The notes under the pieces were generated by a model, which had not been told where the DNA came from, did not search any database, and was given only the letters and a program-made list of their open reading frames with translations. A stretch of 64,000 nucleotides of DNA from Valencia hispanica (lineage: Eukaryota; Chordata; Actinopteri; Cyprinodontiformes; Valenciidae), in the NCBI GenBank assembly GCA_963556495.2, contig OY747705.1, forward strand, positions 31,996,798 to 32,060,797, given 5' to 3'. Below are positions 41,665-52,585 of this stretch, piece by piece. Made by a program: the position numbers and the translations under genes. The number at the start of each line of letters is the position of its first letter. Position 1 is the first letter of the stretch.

Positions 41665-41674
41665 ATGTAGAGAG

Positions 41675-42280
41675 CAGTTTTATGGTGAAAAAAAATTAAC
41701 TTTATTCCCTAATAAAGTAAAATTATAATCAATAAAATTTATACCATTTTCATCCAGTTGACTCAAAAAACTTCACATTATTTTGGAAAAACGGCTACTT
41801 TCAAACATTTTGCAAACATATTCTGGTGATGAACACTTGTTTAAATTCTATACTTTATATTAGTTCGTTTATACTTTTTACAGTAGTAATTTTACGAATG
41901 TTTAATCACATTCTTCTGGATTCATGATGTCAAAGGCTAGATTACTCATCTGCTGAAAATTGTCATAAAATCGGCTATTTATTTTGTCCTATGTGCATTT
42001 TTATTGCTTTACCTGTTTTGTAAAACTTTTATACTACATAGTTCCTGAGAAGCATTGTAATGATATTAATCATTCAAGATTTGTGCTGACTGGTGACCTG
42101 ACAAGTTTTTTTTACTGCCTTATGCCCTCTGACCACTGGAGACAGTCACCAGCCTCCTTGGAACCATGCAAGGGTTAAGCAGGTATAGGGAATACATAAA
42201 AACTATATTTTTTCCTCTAATGAGTTTTATTTTTTTTGTGGAAAAAAGTGCTCTCTTATTTGTAACATAAATGTGTAGTA
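41675..42280. other. Non-coding; includes a decayed SINE-family tail at 42081-42195
   Basis: TTGTGCTGACTGGTGACCTG, CTGGAGACAGTCACCAGCC and GCAAGGGTTAAGCAGGTATA follow the 3' part of the family at 32188 and 37399, without the GGAT tail. The rest is unique AT-rich sequence. Confidence 0.45.
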
Positions 42281-42282
42281 GA

Positions 42283-42640
42283 ACTGGGTATCAATTCAGG
42301 TTTCAAGAATCGATTTGATTCAGATTCTCAAGAGTAAAAAATCGATTATCACAATCCAATCCAATCTGGTCCAATTCGATATTGATATGGGTAAGTGCTA
42401 ATAAACACATTTTTGTGAGCTGTTACCTTGATTACATGACTGTAATTCAATGACGCAACACTGGGTGGGGTTGCAGTTTACTGGGGGAAAAAGTATTAAT
42501 TCTGGACTTGTCCCTCCTATTTTAGCTGTGAAAAGGGTAAACAATGTTAACCGATTAAATTGATTTTTGGACTTATGAATCGATTTTTAATAATTTTTAT
42601 AAGAATCGATTCAGAATCAGAGAATCCATTTTTTTTACCA
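42283..42640. repeat. Dispersed repeat with many ATCGATT motifs
   Basis: GGGTATCAATTCAGG, AGAATCGATTTGATTC, AAATCGATTATCAC on the left and GAATCGATTTTTAA, AGAATCGATTCAGAATC on the right can pair with each other. The block has the look of a palindromic MITE common in fish. Terminal duplications not determined. Confidence 0.45.
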
Positions 42641-43570
42641 CAGCACATGTAGACATGAAATCAGCAATGGAGAATGTGTGAATCTTCTAACTTTGTACCC
42701 TCGGGTATTTGTACTTTGAGTTTCTCTTGTTTTTGGGTTATTCCTTATTTATTCACTTATCTCAGTTACTCTTGAGTTAGTCCTTCTTATTTATGTTAGG
42801 TTCTGTAATCACTTCTACTTCTATTTCATTGTATGGATCTTTTATTAGTTATTTCTTCATCGCCTCTTTTGGCTCTGCTTTACTTTATTAACTTTTTAGG
42901 ATTATTGTTCTCTGATTTAAGTTCTTTCTAAAGTTACTGGTGTTTCTGTTATGTTTCTCCCCTCTGCTCCCCGTTATATTCATTAGTGCTTTTGCTTTCT
43001 CTTAGGCTCCTCTACTCTTATTCTTAGATCTCTTCCATCCTGAGTTGTCTTAGTCAGTTCTTTTCTCATCAATAATTATTATCTGTCCAGTCTTCTTTTC
43101 TGTTTATACCTTAGCCTTCCTTTTCTGTTTTCCCCCTGCCATTCTGCTTCCCTGCCAAGCTTCTAATCACCATCACCTGCTCTCTCCATCTTACCTGCAT
43201 CAGTTTGTCATTACTTGGTTCCTAGGCTTTCAGTGTCAATTCTCATTTCTCCTCAGTTTATTCAGGCTCTCTGGTCTCCTTTCTTCTCTGCTGGATCCTC
43301 TGTCGTTACACCCTGTCTTTGTTTGCCGTCTCAGATCTCAGCATCCCCCTATGTACTAAGTTGTACTGACTTGTAATTTCTTCATTTTTTACCTTTATTA
43401 AATACTACCATCCAAGTTTTCAGCATATGGGTCTTCCTCACAGCATGAAACATGACACCACATCAAAACTTTACACTTGACATAATGCATTCAGAGAGTG
43501 TGTGTTTTACACCATTGCAAACAATGCTTTAGCATTGCACTTGATGATGGAAGATTTGAAAAGAAAGTCA
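42641..43570. other. Pyrimidine-rich non-coding block, LTR-like but unproven
   Basis: CTTCCCTGCCAAGC, CACCATCACCTGC and TACCTGCATCAGTTTGTC, ending near a TTTATTAAATACTACC polyadenylation-like segment, recall solo LTRs of fish Ty3-type elements. TG...CA ends and a 4-6-bp duplication cannot be fixed and no internal domain is present. Confidence 0.25.
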
Positions 43571-43717
43571 ATTCAATTCAAAATTCTATTCAAAATTACT
43601 TTATTCTAGAGGGAAATTAAGTGTTGGTATAGCTCATATAATTAATTATTTAAGGAGTTGTTGTAGATGATGAAGATTGTGGCTGTGGGCAGGAAGGATT
43701 TCCTGTAGCTGTCTGTA

Positions 43718-44267
43718 TTACAGCGAAACTGAAGAAGCCTCCAACTGAAGACGCTGTTGTTGTAGGACAGTCTCATGAAGAGAATGCTCAGGGTTGTCCA
43801 TAATTTTTTTGATTTTACGAATAATCCTTCTTTGCATCATCATCTCCAGAGGTTCCATTGTCGTCCCAAGAACAGCATCGGCCTTCTTTATCAGGTTGTT
43901 TAGCCTTTTTAAATCCCTGGCTCTGATGCTGCTACCCCAACAGATGATGGCTGAAGAGATTACACTCTCCACAACAGACTTGTAGAAGATTTGGAGCATC
44001 TTCCTGCAAACCTTAAAGGACCTAAGCTTCCTCAAGAAGTATAGTCTACTCTGTCCTTTCTTGTAGACGGCTTCACTGTTGAGTCTCCAGTCCAGTCTGT
44101 TGTCAAGGTGAACTCCGAGGTATTTATACTCCTCAACCACCTCCACTTCTTCTCCCATGATGGAAACAGTGTTTGACTTAACCCTGTTCTGTTCTGAAAT
44201 CTACAATCATCTCCTTTGTTTTGTTCACATTCAAGGTAAGACGATTGTTTCCACATCATGTGCAACC
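43718..44267 (-). pseudogene. C-terminal region of Rex1-like reverse transcriptase
   Basis: The frame reads EVEVVEEYKYLGVHLDNRLD, then KKGQSRLYFLRKLRSFKVCR, SAIICWGSSIRARDLKRLNN and HSLHETVLQQQRLQ, followed by a stop. This is the conserved post-palm region of CR1/jockey-type LINEs. Just upstream (44158-44267) the motif NKTKEMIVDFR lies in another frame and is broken off from the palm domain by the inverted insert. Confidence 0.85.
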
Positions 44268-44827
44268 ACAGACTGGATGACTCTTTGCCAAGCACATGGA
44301 GAGGACATCAATGCCATGAATGAGTGTGTGACTGACTATATAAACTTCTGTGTGGACAACATCATCCCCACCAGAACAGTGAGATGCTTCCCTAATAACA
44401 AACCCTGGATCACCAGTGACCTGAAGGAACTGCTAAACAAGAAAAAAAGAGTCTTCAGGGAGGGATACAGGGAATAACTGATGAGTATACAGAAGCAACT
44501 TAATGTCAAGATCAGAGACAGCAAGGAGGCATACAGGAAGAAACTGGAGAACAAACTACAGAGGAACAATATCCGAGATGTCTGGTCAGGAATGTGAAAA
44601 ATCACAGGCTTTAAGGACAGGAAGGATTGGATAGATGGAAGTCTGGACAGAGCCAATGAACTGAACACATTCTTCAACAGGTTCAGTTCAGGAACTAGCT
44701 CAGCATCCTCCTCTCCTGTTCCCAGCCAAACAGACATCCCACTCTCCTCTGATCAACAGCTTTCCTGTTACACCTCGGATGTTTTATCCTTCACCTCAGC
44801 CATGGAATCTTCTGATTCCACAAATTC
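44268..44827 (+). repeat. Inverted copy of the LINE linker segment
   Basis: The plus strand here (GACTGGATGACTCTTTGCCA ... CTCAGCCATGGAATCTTCTG) repeats, in reverse orientation, 45655-46215 of the same LINE with few differences. The two arms of about 560 bp are separated by about 830 bp carrying the reverse-transcriptase palm. The insert interrupts the frame between RELVEFVES and the C-terminal block. Confidence 0.85.
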
Positions 44828-45889
44828 CACCAGCTCTCTGTATTTAGATTCTTGTCCATCTCTGATACACCCGACAACTGCAAAGTAATCTGAATATTTC
44901 TGTAGATGACAGGTCTCTGATTTGTACTGGAAGTCTGAGGTGTACAGAGTGAAAATGAATGGCAAGAGTCCGCCCCTCTGTGGTGCTCCTGTGCTGCTGG
45001 CCAGCTGGTTTGACACACACTTTTTCAGTCTCACAAACTGTGGTCTGTTTGTCAGGTAGTTATTAATCCAGGCTATTGTTGAGGGCTTCACCTGTGTCTT
45101 CAGGAGTTTCTGACAAAGCAAATCAGGCTGAATTGTGTTAAATGCACTGGAGAAATCAAAGAACATGATCCTCACAGTGCTGCCTGCTTTGTCCAGATGA
45201 CAGTGGGTTGGTTGAAGTAGGTGGATGATGGCATCTTCAACTCCAACTACACAGCGATAAGCAAACTGCAGCGGGTCCTGATACGTTCTTGTTTGATAAT
45301 TCAGGGGTGCCAACAGGAGTCTCTCCAGGACCTTCATGATGTGGGATGTCAGGGCAACAGGTCTATAGTCATTGATGACTGATAGGTGAGTTCTCTTTGG
45401 TACTGGAACAAGGCAGGATCACTTCCACAACACTGGAACCTTCTCCTGAGTTAGGCTAAGGTTGAAGATGTGCTGCAGAATCCCACAGAGATGCTCTGCA
45501 CATACCTTCAAGACTCTGGGGCTGACACCATCTGGACCTGCAGCCTTGTTCCGGTTCAGTTTCTCCAGCTGCCTCTTCACCTGACTTTTGGAGACAGACA
45601 AGTGGGAGGGGGAGGCAAAAGGGGTAGCAGCATTTCCTGACCTGGTTGAAGTCAAACTTGTGGAATCAGAAGAGTCCATGGCTGAGGTGAAGGATAAAAC
45701 ATCCGAGGTGTAACAGGAAAGCTGTTGATCAGAGGAGAGTGGGATGTCTGTTTGGCAGGGAACAGGAGAGGAGGATGCTGAGCCAGTTCCTGAACAGAAC
45801 CTGTAGAAGAATGTGTTCAGTTCATTGACTCTCTCTAGACTTCCATCTATCAAATCATTCCTGTCCTTAAAGCCTGTGATCTTTCTCAT
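44828..45889 (-). pseudogene. Reverse transcriptase core of the Rex1-like LINE, active site altered
   Basis: The first frame (45419-45889) ends with VKRQLEKLNRNKAAGPDGVS, the entry motif of the domain. The second (44768-45337) carries DPLQFAYRCVVGVEDAIIHL, FFDFSSAFNTIQPDLL (first catalytic Asp) and STGAPQRGGLLPFIFTLYT. The active-site block appears as LQKYSDYFAVVG: the normal F/Y-S-D-D has lost its second Asp to Tyr. Together with the frame breaks this is a dead enzyme. Confidence 0.85.
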
Positions 45890-46215
45890 TCCTGACCAGA
45901 CATATCTGATATTGTTCCTCTGTAGTTTGTTCTCCAGCTTCTTCCTGTATGCCTCCTTGCTGTCTCTGATCTTGACCTTAAGTTGCTTCTGTATACTCCT
46001 CAGTAATTCCCTGTATCCCTCCCTGAAGGCTCTTTTTTCTTGTTTAGCAGTTCCTTCGGGTCACTGGTGATCCAGGGTTTGTTATTAGGGAAGCATCTCA
46101 CTGTTCTGGTGGGGATGATGTTGTCCACACAGAAGTTTATATAGTCAGTCACACACTCAATCATGGCATTGATGTCCTCTCCATGTGCTTGGCAAAGAGT
46201 CATCTAGTCTGTGTT
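45655..46215 (-). repeat. Original arm of the inverted duplication in the Rex1-like LINE
   Basis: This is the linker between endonuclease and reverse transcriptase (MTLCQAHGEDINAMIECVTD, RTVRCFPNNKPWITSDPKEL), in its expected position and strand. It pairs with the inverted copy at 44268-44827. Confidence 0.85.
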
Positions 46216-46470
46216 CGCAAAACAACCCTGCAGGGCTTCTTCAGCTTCCTGTGACCATTTTCCCACAGTTCGTTTTGTCACAGGTTGGCTCTGAACAAGT
46301 GGTTTATATTCCGAACAGAGAAAAACAAGATTGTGATTTGATTGTCCTAGAGGAGGTCTTGGTTTGGACATGTATGCATCTTTTATATTTGCATAAAACA
46401 AATCCAAGGTCTTGTTTTCTCTTGTGGAGCAGCTGACAAACTGTTGAAATGTTGGAAGTGTAGTAGAGAG

Positions 46471-47055
46471 CTAAGCATTATAAAAATCACCAGATATTGC
46501 CACAAATGCATTGGGGTGCTGGGTCTGTAGCCTAGCAACAACGGAACTGATGACACATGCATTGATGACACTTGCATTGTCGGCAACGGCTGAAGGTGGA
46601 ATGTAAACAACTGCCAAAATCACACTGGTGAACTCTCTTGGTAAATAATATGGACGAAAACTTACTGCGAAGAGTTTGACATCTGGGCTGCAAAGACGAC
46701 ACTTCACAGTAACATGTCCTGGATGAGACCATATGTTGTTGACAAGCACTGCTACTCATCTCGTTTTCTTTTCTTGCTCGTCTTCAGATCTCTGTCTGCT
46801 CGAACAGTCAGGAAGCCTGGCAGAGAGACGGAGTCGGGGATATGATCCTGCAGCCACGTCTCAGTTAAACACATAACACTGCATTCCCGGTACTCTGGCT
46901 GAGTCCTTGTAAGGGGTTGGAGTTTATCCATCTTGTTAGCCAGTGATCTCATGTTATCCGTTATGATCGATGGAAGAGATGGCTTGAACTTCCTCTTTCT
47001 CTGTCTCCTGTTTGCTCCTGCTCTGTATCCACGTCTCCTTATAAACTCATCAGGG
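46471..47055 (-). pseudogene. Endonuclease domain of the Rex1-like LINE
   Basis: Reading from 47055: IPDEFIRRRGYRAGANRRQR, then NMRSLANKMDKLQPLTRTQP and CVMCLTETWL-like sequence (VMCLTETWLQDHIPDSVSLP), a break, then FTSVILAVVYIPPSAVADNA and FVAISGDFYNA. These are the Asn, Glu (T-E-T-W) and G-D-F motifs of AP-type endonucleases that nick the target. The usual G-D-F-N is G-D-F-Y, another sign of inactivation. Confidence 0.82.
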
Positions 47056-47060
47056 ATTTC

Positions 47061-50000
47061 GATTTTATGAAGCTATCTACACATTGTTCTTGAGCTAATC
47101 TGAAGGACCCATGAAGTTTAATGATCTGTTGCTAATGGCTGCAGAAAGTCAGTGAACTCAGTTTTCTACTGTACTTCCTACAGGATAAGTGGACCCTGCT
47201 TTGTGATTTTACATGTCCTATCACTTTACCGGAGAGCTGCTGTCATTCCTAATCACTTCCAGTTTGTTATAATATCAAGAAATGTTGAAAATTCAGCAGT
47301 GAGGAAATTTCACGTATAGACTTATTTTAAATGTGTGCTCCCATTATTGTACTATTCTGGAATTTACAGAGTTCACTGAGAGCAACCCATTATTTTGTAA
47401 ATGTTTGTGGAAGGAATCGGCATATGTAAAAGCTACAACATATCACTTTGACCTTAACAGCTATTTCATGATGTGCATTCAGCGAGCACCATTTAATCCC
47501 AAGCATTTAATCACTTGAGTAAATAAAGAACATAATTTACATTAAAATATTTAACTCAATCAATATTTAACAATTATGAACTACTTCAAACTTTGGATTT
47601 CTAAATTAAACAATAACTGAACAAGCTAGTAGGCTTCCCATGTTGCTGTAACTGTATAACTATGTAACCATACTTTGACTACATCTATGGCCCAATGAGA
47701 CCATTCCTTTGCTCTAAAAAGAAAGTCCTATAGTTTACAGTTCACCTCGGATCTGTGTGTGCTTCACCACGTCTAGGGTATTGACTCTGTGAGTCAGAGC
47801 ACAAAAGCAGATTTGGAATATGAGTATATGCTCCAGTCATTTGCTCTAATCATCTGTGTCATGCTAATTAGAATACACCACATTAGAACGGTATCATGTT
47901 CAAACATATTAAGAGATTGTAATTGGAGATCTTTTATCAAGCCATATATATGATGCCCACGCTGAGCTTGGGGGTATAACAGTGATCCTACTCCTAAAAT
48001 TGGTAAGAAAAGCAAAGAGAGAAAAACTTTCCTGTGCTGCACAAAAAATAGTATTGATGTGAGAAAACTCTGAGAGCCCTGCTGATTATTATCATTGCAG
48101 TCAATGCCTCTGTTGAATAAAACATTTCAAGTTTCAGGTGTTTTACTTTAAGAACTTAATTTGTTTCTCCCATCTTTTTTCTTTCTGTTTTTGCACTAGT
48201 CAATCACTCAAACATCAAACACATATATTCCTCCAAGCATAAATTGTATTGATGACTGTCTTTACGTGTTTTCAGCGAAACATCAAAGAAAACAAAGTCC
48301 TAACTAATCTGAAGCATCACTAAGAAGTTCATTTAACTGTTGGCATGCCTGAGTGTGAATCCACCTCTCTTTCTGATACTTATCCGCTGAAACAGATGTC
48401 TGATTTGATTACCATACAATAAAGAAGCTGTTGATATAAATGTCAAGCAGATCCTGTTTCTAATCTCATTTTAAAGAAAATCAATGCAAAAAATGTAATT
48501 AAAAAAAATGGCAGACTGTAGCTGTTGGTTTCATCTCTGTAAGTGTTCCAAGTCAAAAGGCAATATCATTACAAGGGAATAATTAATGTAACTGTAAATG
48601 TCTTTGGCTTCTCAAAGATTTTTCTCCTTTGCTGCAAATGTGCTTCCCTATTTAAAGGAGGCCCAAAAGATTTAACTTTGATGCACGCTCATCATTGAAG
48701 ACCTAAACTGATAATGCCACATACTAAATAAAAAAGAAGACAAAGAAAGAAAAGGTTAGGTAGGTAAATTGAAGGGGAGAGATTTTTGTGTTTTTGCTGC
48801 CCTTTAAAGTGAAATTTTGTAGAACCTTGGGTAGAAACTCAGGCAGGTACTATCTTTAGAGTCGTAAACTTGCTTCAATAAACAGATAAGACCAAAGTAC
48901 AAGGAAAAGATCAATCTAAACCAACATTTAGCCTTACAGATATTTACTGTCCAGTTTGAATAATTGAGACATACCTTGTACAACTACAGCTTAGGTCCAC
49001 AATACATCACAGACTTTCGACATTTATCCTTAATGCAAAGGTTAGAAAAATATTACCTCACCAATTATGTACTTTGAGGTATTTTTACTGCTGCAAAAAA
49101 AATCTTGTACTTGTGGAAATATAACAATCTGTACATAATCCCAGTATTTGTATTGAATGGACTGAAGTATTTGTTTGCAACTAGTAAATTATACAAATGA
49201 TGAGCTTTTTAATGTTTTCTTAATAGGAGAAAGGGTTAAGAAGTCACGATGAAGAATGCACGTGAGCCTATTCGATGTGCATGAGCTGCTGTAAAGGTGA
49301 CTCAAAGTGCCTGCTGGGGTAACCATGGTAACCAGCTGAGTAGATAATAGATGAAAATGTTCCCTGGATGTGTTTGAAGTACTGATGGAGGACTGGTGAT
49401 GGAAAAAAAATACATTTTGCTTTTAAGTTCGTATTAACAATGTACAAAATCATATATTTGGTCATGACTGGAGCACTTTCTGCTTTCACATCTATCATCA
49501 GTGCTCATCTACTTTTTAACTACCAAAGTTGTAAGAAATAAACTTTTAGGTACACATTTTAACCATGAAATCCATTGTAAGCTATTATGAAGCCCCTTTG
49601 GATACAAGCAAAATAGACTTGGTGCGATTCTCACATGATTCACAAAACCTTTAAACCATAGATAAAAGATAAACATTTCACTCATGTTTTATTACCACTG
49701 GGTGAACATAGTATTGTAGTTTATTGTACTCATAAATTTGTTGCTTTAATGTGTTCTATTTCCAAACTCAGAGTCTATAAGTTAAATAATCAGAATTTCA
49801 ATATCAACATTTTTACAATTATGATTTTTTTTTCTATGTTGACACATACACAGCAAAACCTGGCAGAGTATACATTTTAACATGATGTGGAGTTTATCAA
49901 TGCACCTATAAATTCACATACACCTTTATTGGTATATGGTTTAAAATAAATAACTAAATACAGCCCCATTTTTTGAGTTTTTATTAATAGTTTGTGAAAT

Positions 50001-50839
50001 TTTACCTATACTAAAAGATGCACAAAATTATGTAGTGCATAATTTTTTTTTTAAATAAATGTTACATAAACTTGAAATTTTCATTTGCACCTAAAAAACA
50101 TTTAATTGTACGTTGCCATTACTCATATTGAATTTCACTGCATAGATGCATGACCATTACACTAAAAGGCCTGAATTGCTAAATCTCTTTGTAGCCTCTA
50201 TAATCTTTCAGTCAACACATATCTGCTGTGGCATTGATTAGAAACCTGTCTTAACACTGTGTAATTATAAAGTGATGATTTTTGCAGCAACATATTCTGG
50301 TTTTTGTTTTTTTTTTGCGCTTTTTCATTTATTGTTATAATACCTGAAAACAGGTTTGTTTTATTTTTGTCTCAAGGGAACCAAGAGCATGCAGATTTAA
50401 GTGACAGGTTTCATAACTGAGACTAGGAGCAAATCACATCTTTCTTATCCTTGCTTTGTGTACTATATTCTTTTCAGCTCACAGCCAAGGCCAAACGTTT
50501 GAACGTCTCAGCCTAGCATCAAAACAAAAATCATGTTCACAACAACTAAGATCATGAATGTATATTTTCTTTTTCTATTTTATTAACGTATTCTGTCTGG
50601 CAGTGTGGCGCTCAGAATTGGCATCTGAGTACCAGGTAGAAGCCCAACAGATTTACTTTCACAAGTGGGGGATTACAGTTTTTGCTATAGTACTCCGCTT
50701 GATAAATATGTGTAAGAAATCTTTACTAGAAATTGCTGTGGGGCGGGGTTTCTGATAGTATGGACACAGAAACGGAAAATAAAGGGGAAGAAAGAAGATG
50801 AAGAGAGGTTGGAAAAAAAAGTTAAGAAGGAGAGGATAA
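47061..50839. other. Unique AT-rich intergenic sequence
   Basis: About 3.8 kb with no supported gene, repeat termini or tandem repeat. Confidence 0.5.
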
Positions 50840-52585
50840 TCCAATCCAGTTTATTTAGAAAGCACTAGAAAAAACAACCATTCTGACCAAAGTGCTGTGC
50901 AGCAAATATAAACTTGAAACAAAAGTACAGTGGCAAAAGGACACAGTATTAACAGTAAAATTTGACAAGTCTAGTAAAAAGTGAGGGAGTAAAGGTGAGT
51001 CTTAAGACTATATTTAAACACCATAAGAGAATCAGTCTGTTTTATATTCAGGGGCAGAATATTCTACAGTTTAGGACCAATAACTGAGAAGACTCTGTCT
51101 TCTCTAAGACTTTGTTTGGTCTGAGAATCCACAAGCAGACCACTCTCCGCCGATCTAAGAGATCGTGAAGGGTCGTGTAACGTCAGCAGGTCAGGCAGAT
51201 AGTGTGGGGCAAGAACGTTGAGGCATTTAAAAACAAATAAAATACATTTTTAATTCAAAAACAGACAGGGAGCCAATGAAGGGCGGATAGAATCGGTGAA
51301 TTATGGTCACGCTTCCTTGTCCCTGTTTAAAGACGCGCTGCAGCATTCTGTACTAGCTGCAAACATGCAAGCAGGGAGTGACTCATTCTGGTGTACAGGG
51401 CGTTGCAATAATCTAGCCTAGAAGTCACAAAGGCATGAATTAAAATTCAAAGTGATGCCTGGAAAGAGAGGAATTCATTTTAGAAAGTTGCCTTAAATGA
51501 AAGAAACTAGGTTTAACCACAGCACTTGCTAGTCAAATTAAAAATTTCCGTCCATTTTAACACCAAGATTGGAAACAGAGGGCCTAACGAACTGTGTTAA
51601 GGATCCCAGGTTCTGTGGCACACCACACGACAGGGGAGCTGTGAAGGACACAAAGTCACCAACTCTCACACAAAAACTCCTGTTATTTAGATAGGATCGA
51701 AATCATTCCAGAGCCACGCCCCAAATACCGACTGTATGTTTAAGGCAACACAAGAGGATCTCATGATCCACGGTATCGAATGCAGCAGTCAAGTCCAGAA
51801 GCTCTAAGGACATTGTGTGGCCTGAGTCAGTAGATATCAAAAACATTATTTTCAACCCTCTGCAACAACGATCCTGTGTTGTGAAGATTCTTAAAATCAG
51901 ATTGGAAAACCTCAGGAATGTCATTCTCTTCCAGAAATGCTTTCAACTGATTAAAAACATTTTCTCCAAGATTTTAGTCTGCAGAGAGAGATTGAAAATA
52001 GAACAGAAGTTTGACAGGCCATTTCAATTCAATTCAAAATTCAAAATTACTTTATTAATCCCAAAGGGAAATTAAATGTTGTTGTAACTCATTATGCAAG
52101 TTCCTTCAAAGATTTGTAGATGCTGATGGCTGTGGGTAGGGATGATCTCTTGTAGTGCTCTGCAGATCTGAAGAAGCCTCTGATTGAAGACGCTCTGTAG
52201 TTGTCTGATGTAGAAGATACTCTGGATCTATGGCGTCTTCTTTTCAACCACTTCAGGGTTTTGTGGCTGTAGTTGAGGTATTATTTGAGCTTTTGTGATG
52301 TTAATCAGCTGCTGCCAGTTGTAAACCACCTTGTTGCCATGGTTATGCATCATAACAAATGTCCAAAAATAAAAAGTATCAGCAAAAATCCTTCCAGCTG
52401 CACAGCATTCAAAACCAGAGAGAACAGTTGTCCACAAAAACAATGTTTCTACCAAAAATGGAAGAATTAAAGTTTTAAAAAATCAAATCAAGGCCAAAGT
52501 TCTTTATTAATGGCTGAACAATAGCACGTTTAAAACTTGCTGGAATCACTCCATTTACCAAGCAAGGGCAAGTTGAAGATACAAG
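50840..52585 (-). mobile_element. L2-clade LINE, internally deleted, split by a Rex1-like insert
   Basis: Minus strand: 52466-52585 carries NGVIPASFKRAIVQPL, the first reverse-transcriptase motif. 51600-52020 continues it (FNQLKAFLEENDIPEV, LDLTAAFDTVDHEILL, then a stop, FRSYL and SCGVPQ). After a deletion of the active-site region the C-terminal part follows at 51050-51470 (HAFVTSRLDYCNALY-like, DPSRSLRSAESGLLVDSQTK). The 3' tail at 50840-50900 reads, on the minus strand, as a TTTCTAAATAAACTGGATTG-type end. The Rex1-like piece at 52023-52465 is a nested insertion. Confidence 0.75.
52023..52465 (-). mobile_element. Internally deleted Rex1-like LINE inserted in the L2
   Basis: Its 3' part (52023-~52205) encodes RSSLPTAISIYKSLKELA and the TTTAATTTCCCTTTGGGATT-type end with GAATTGAATTG tail. 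Its 5' part (~52215-52465) gives a different, open frame (ETLFLWTTVLSGFECCAAGR, NHGNKVVYNWQQLINITKAQ, PQNPEVVEKKTP) that looks like the N-terminal coding start of the same LINE group. Everything between, including endonuclease and reverse transcriptase, is missing. Confidence 0.55.

Larger units (their letters stand above)
43571..47060 (-). mobile_element. Rex1-like LINE (CR1 group), rearranged
   Basis: On the minus strand, from 47060 down: ORF start region, endonuclease (46471-47055), linker (45660-46420), first part of the reverse transcriptase (45419-45660), palm with active site (44828-45337), then an inverted copy of its own linker (44268-44827), then the C-terminal region (43718-44267) and 3' UTR. 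It ends in a TTGAATTGAATTGAC-type tail at 43571. Apart from the inverted insert the order is normal for a CR1-group LINE, with a near full-length coding region. Frameshifts and stops are scattered through it. Confidence 0.85.

Noticed and set aside
42660..43470. Solo LTR of a Ty3-type retrotransposon
   Set aside because: Ends and target duplication could not be defined and no second LTR or internal domain is present; kept only as a weak note.
44336..44737. 133-codon minus-strand frame in the LINE region
   Set aside because: It is the antisense of the inverted linker segment; the plus-strand reading there is the LINE sequence.
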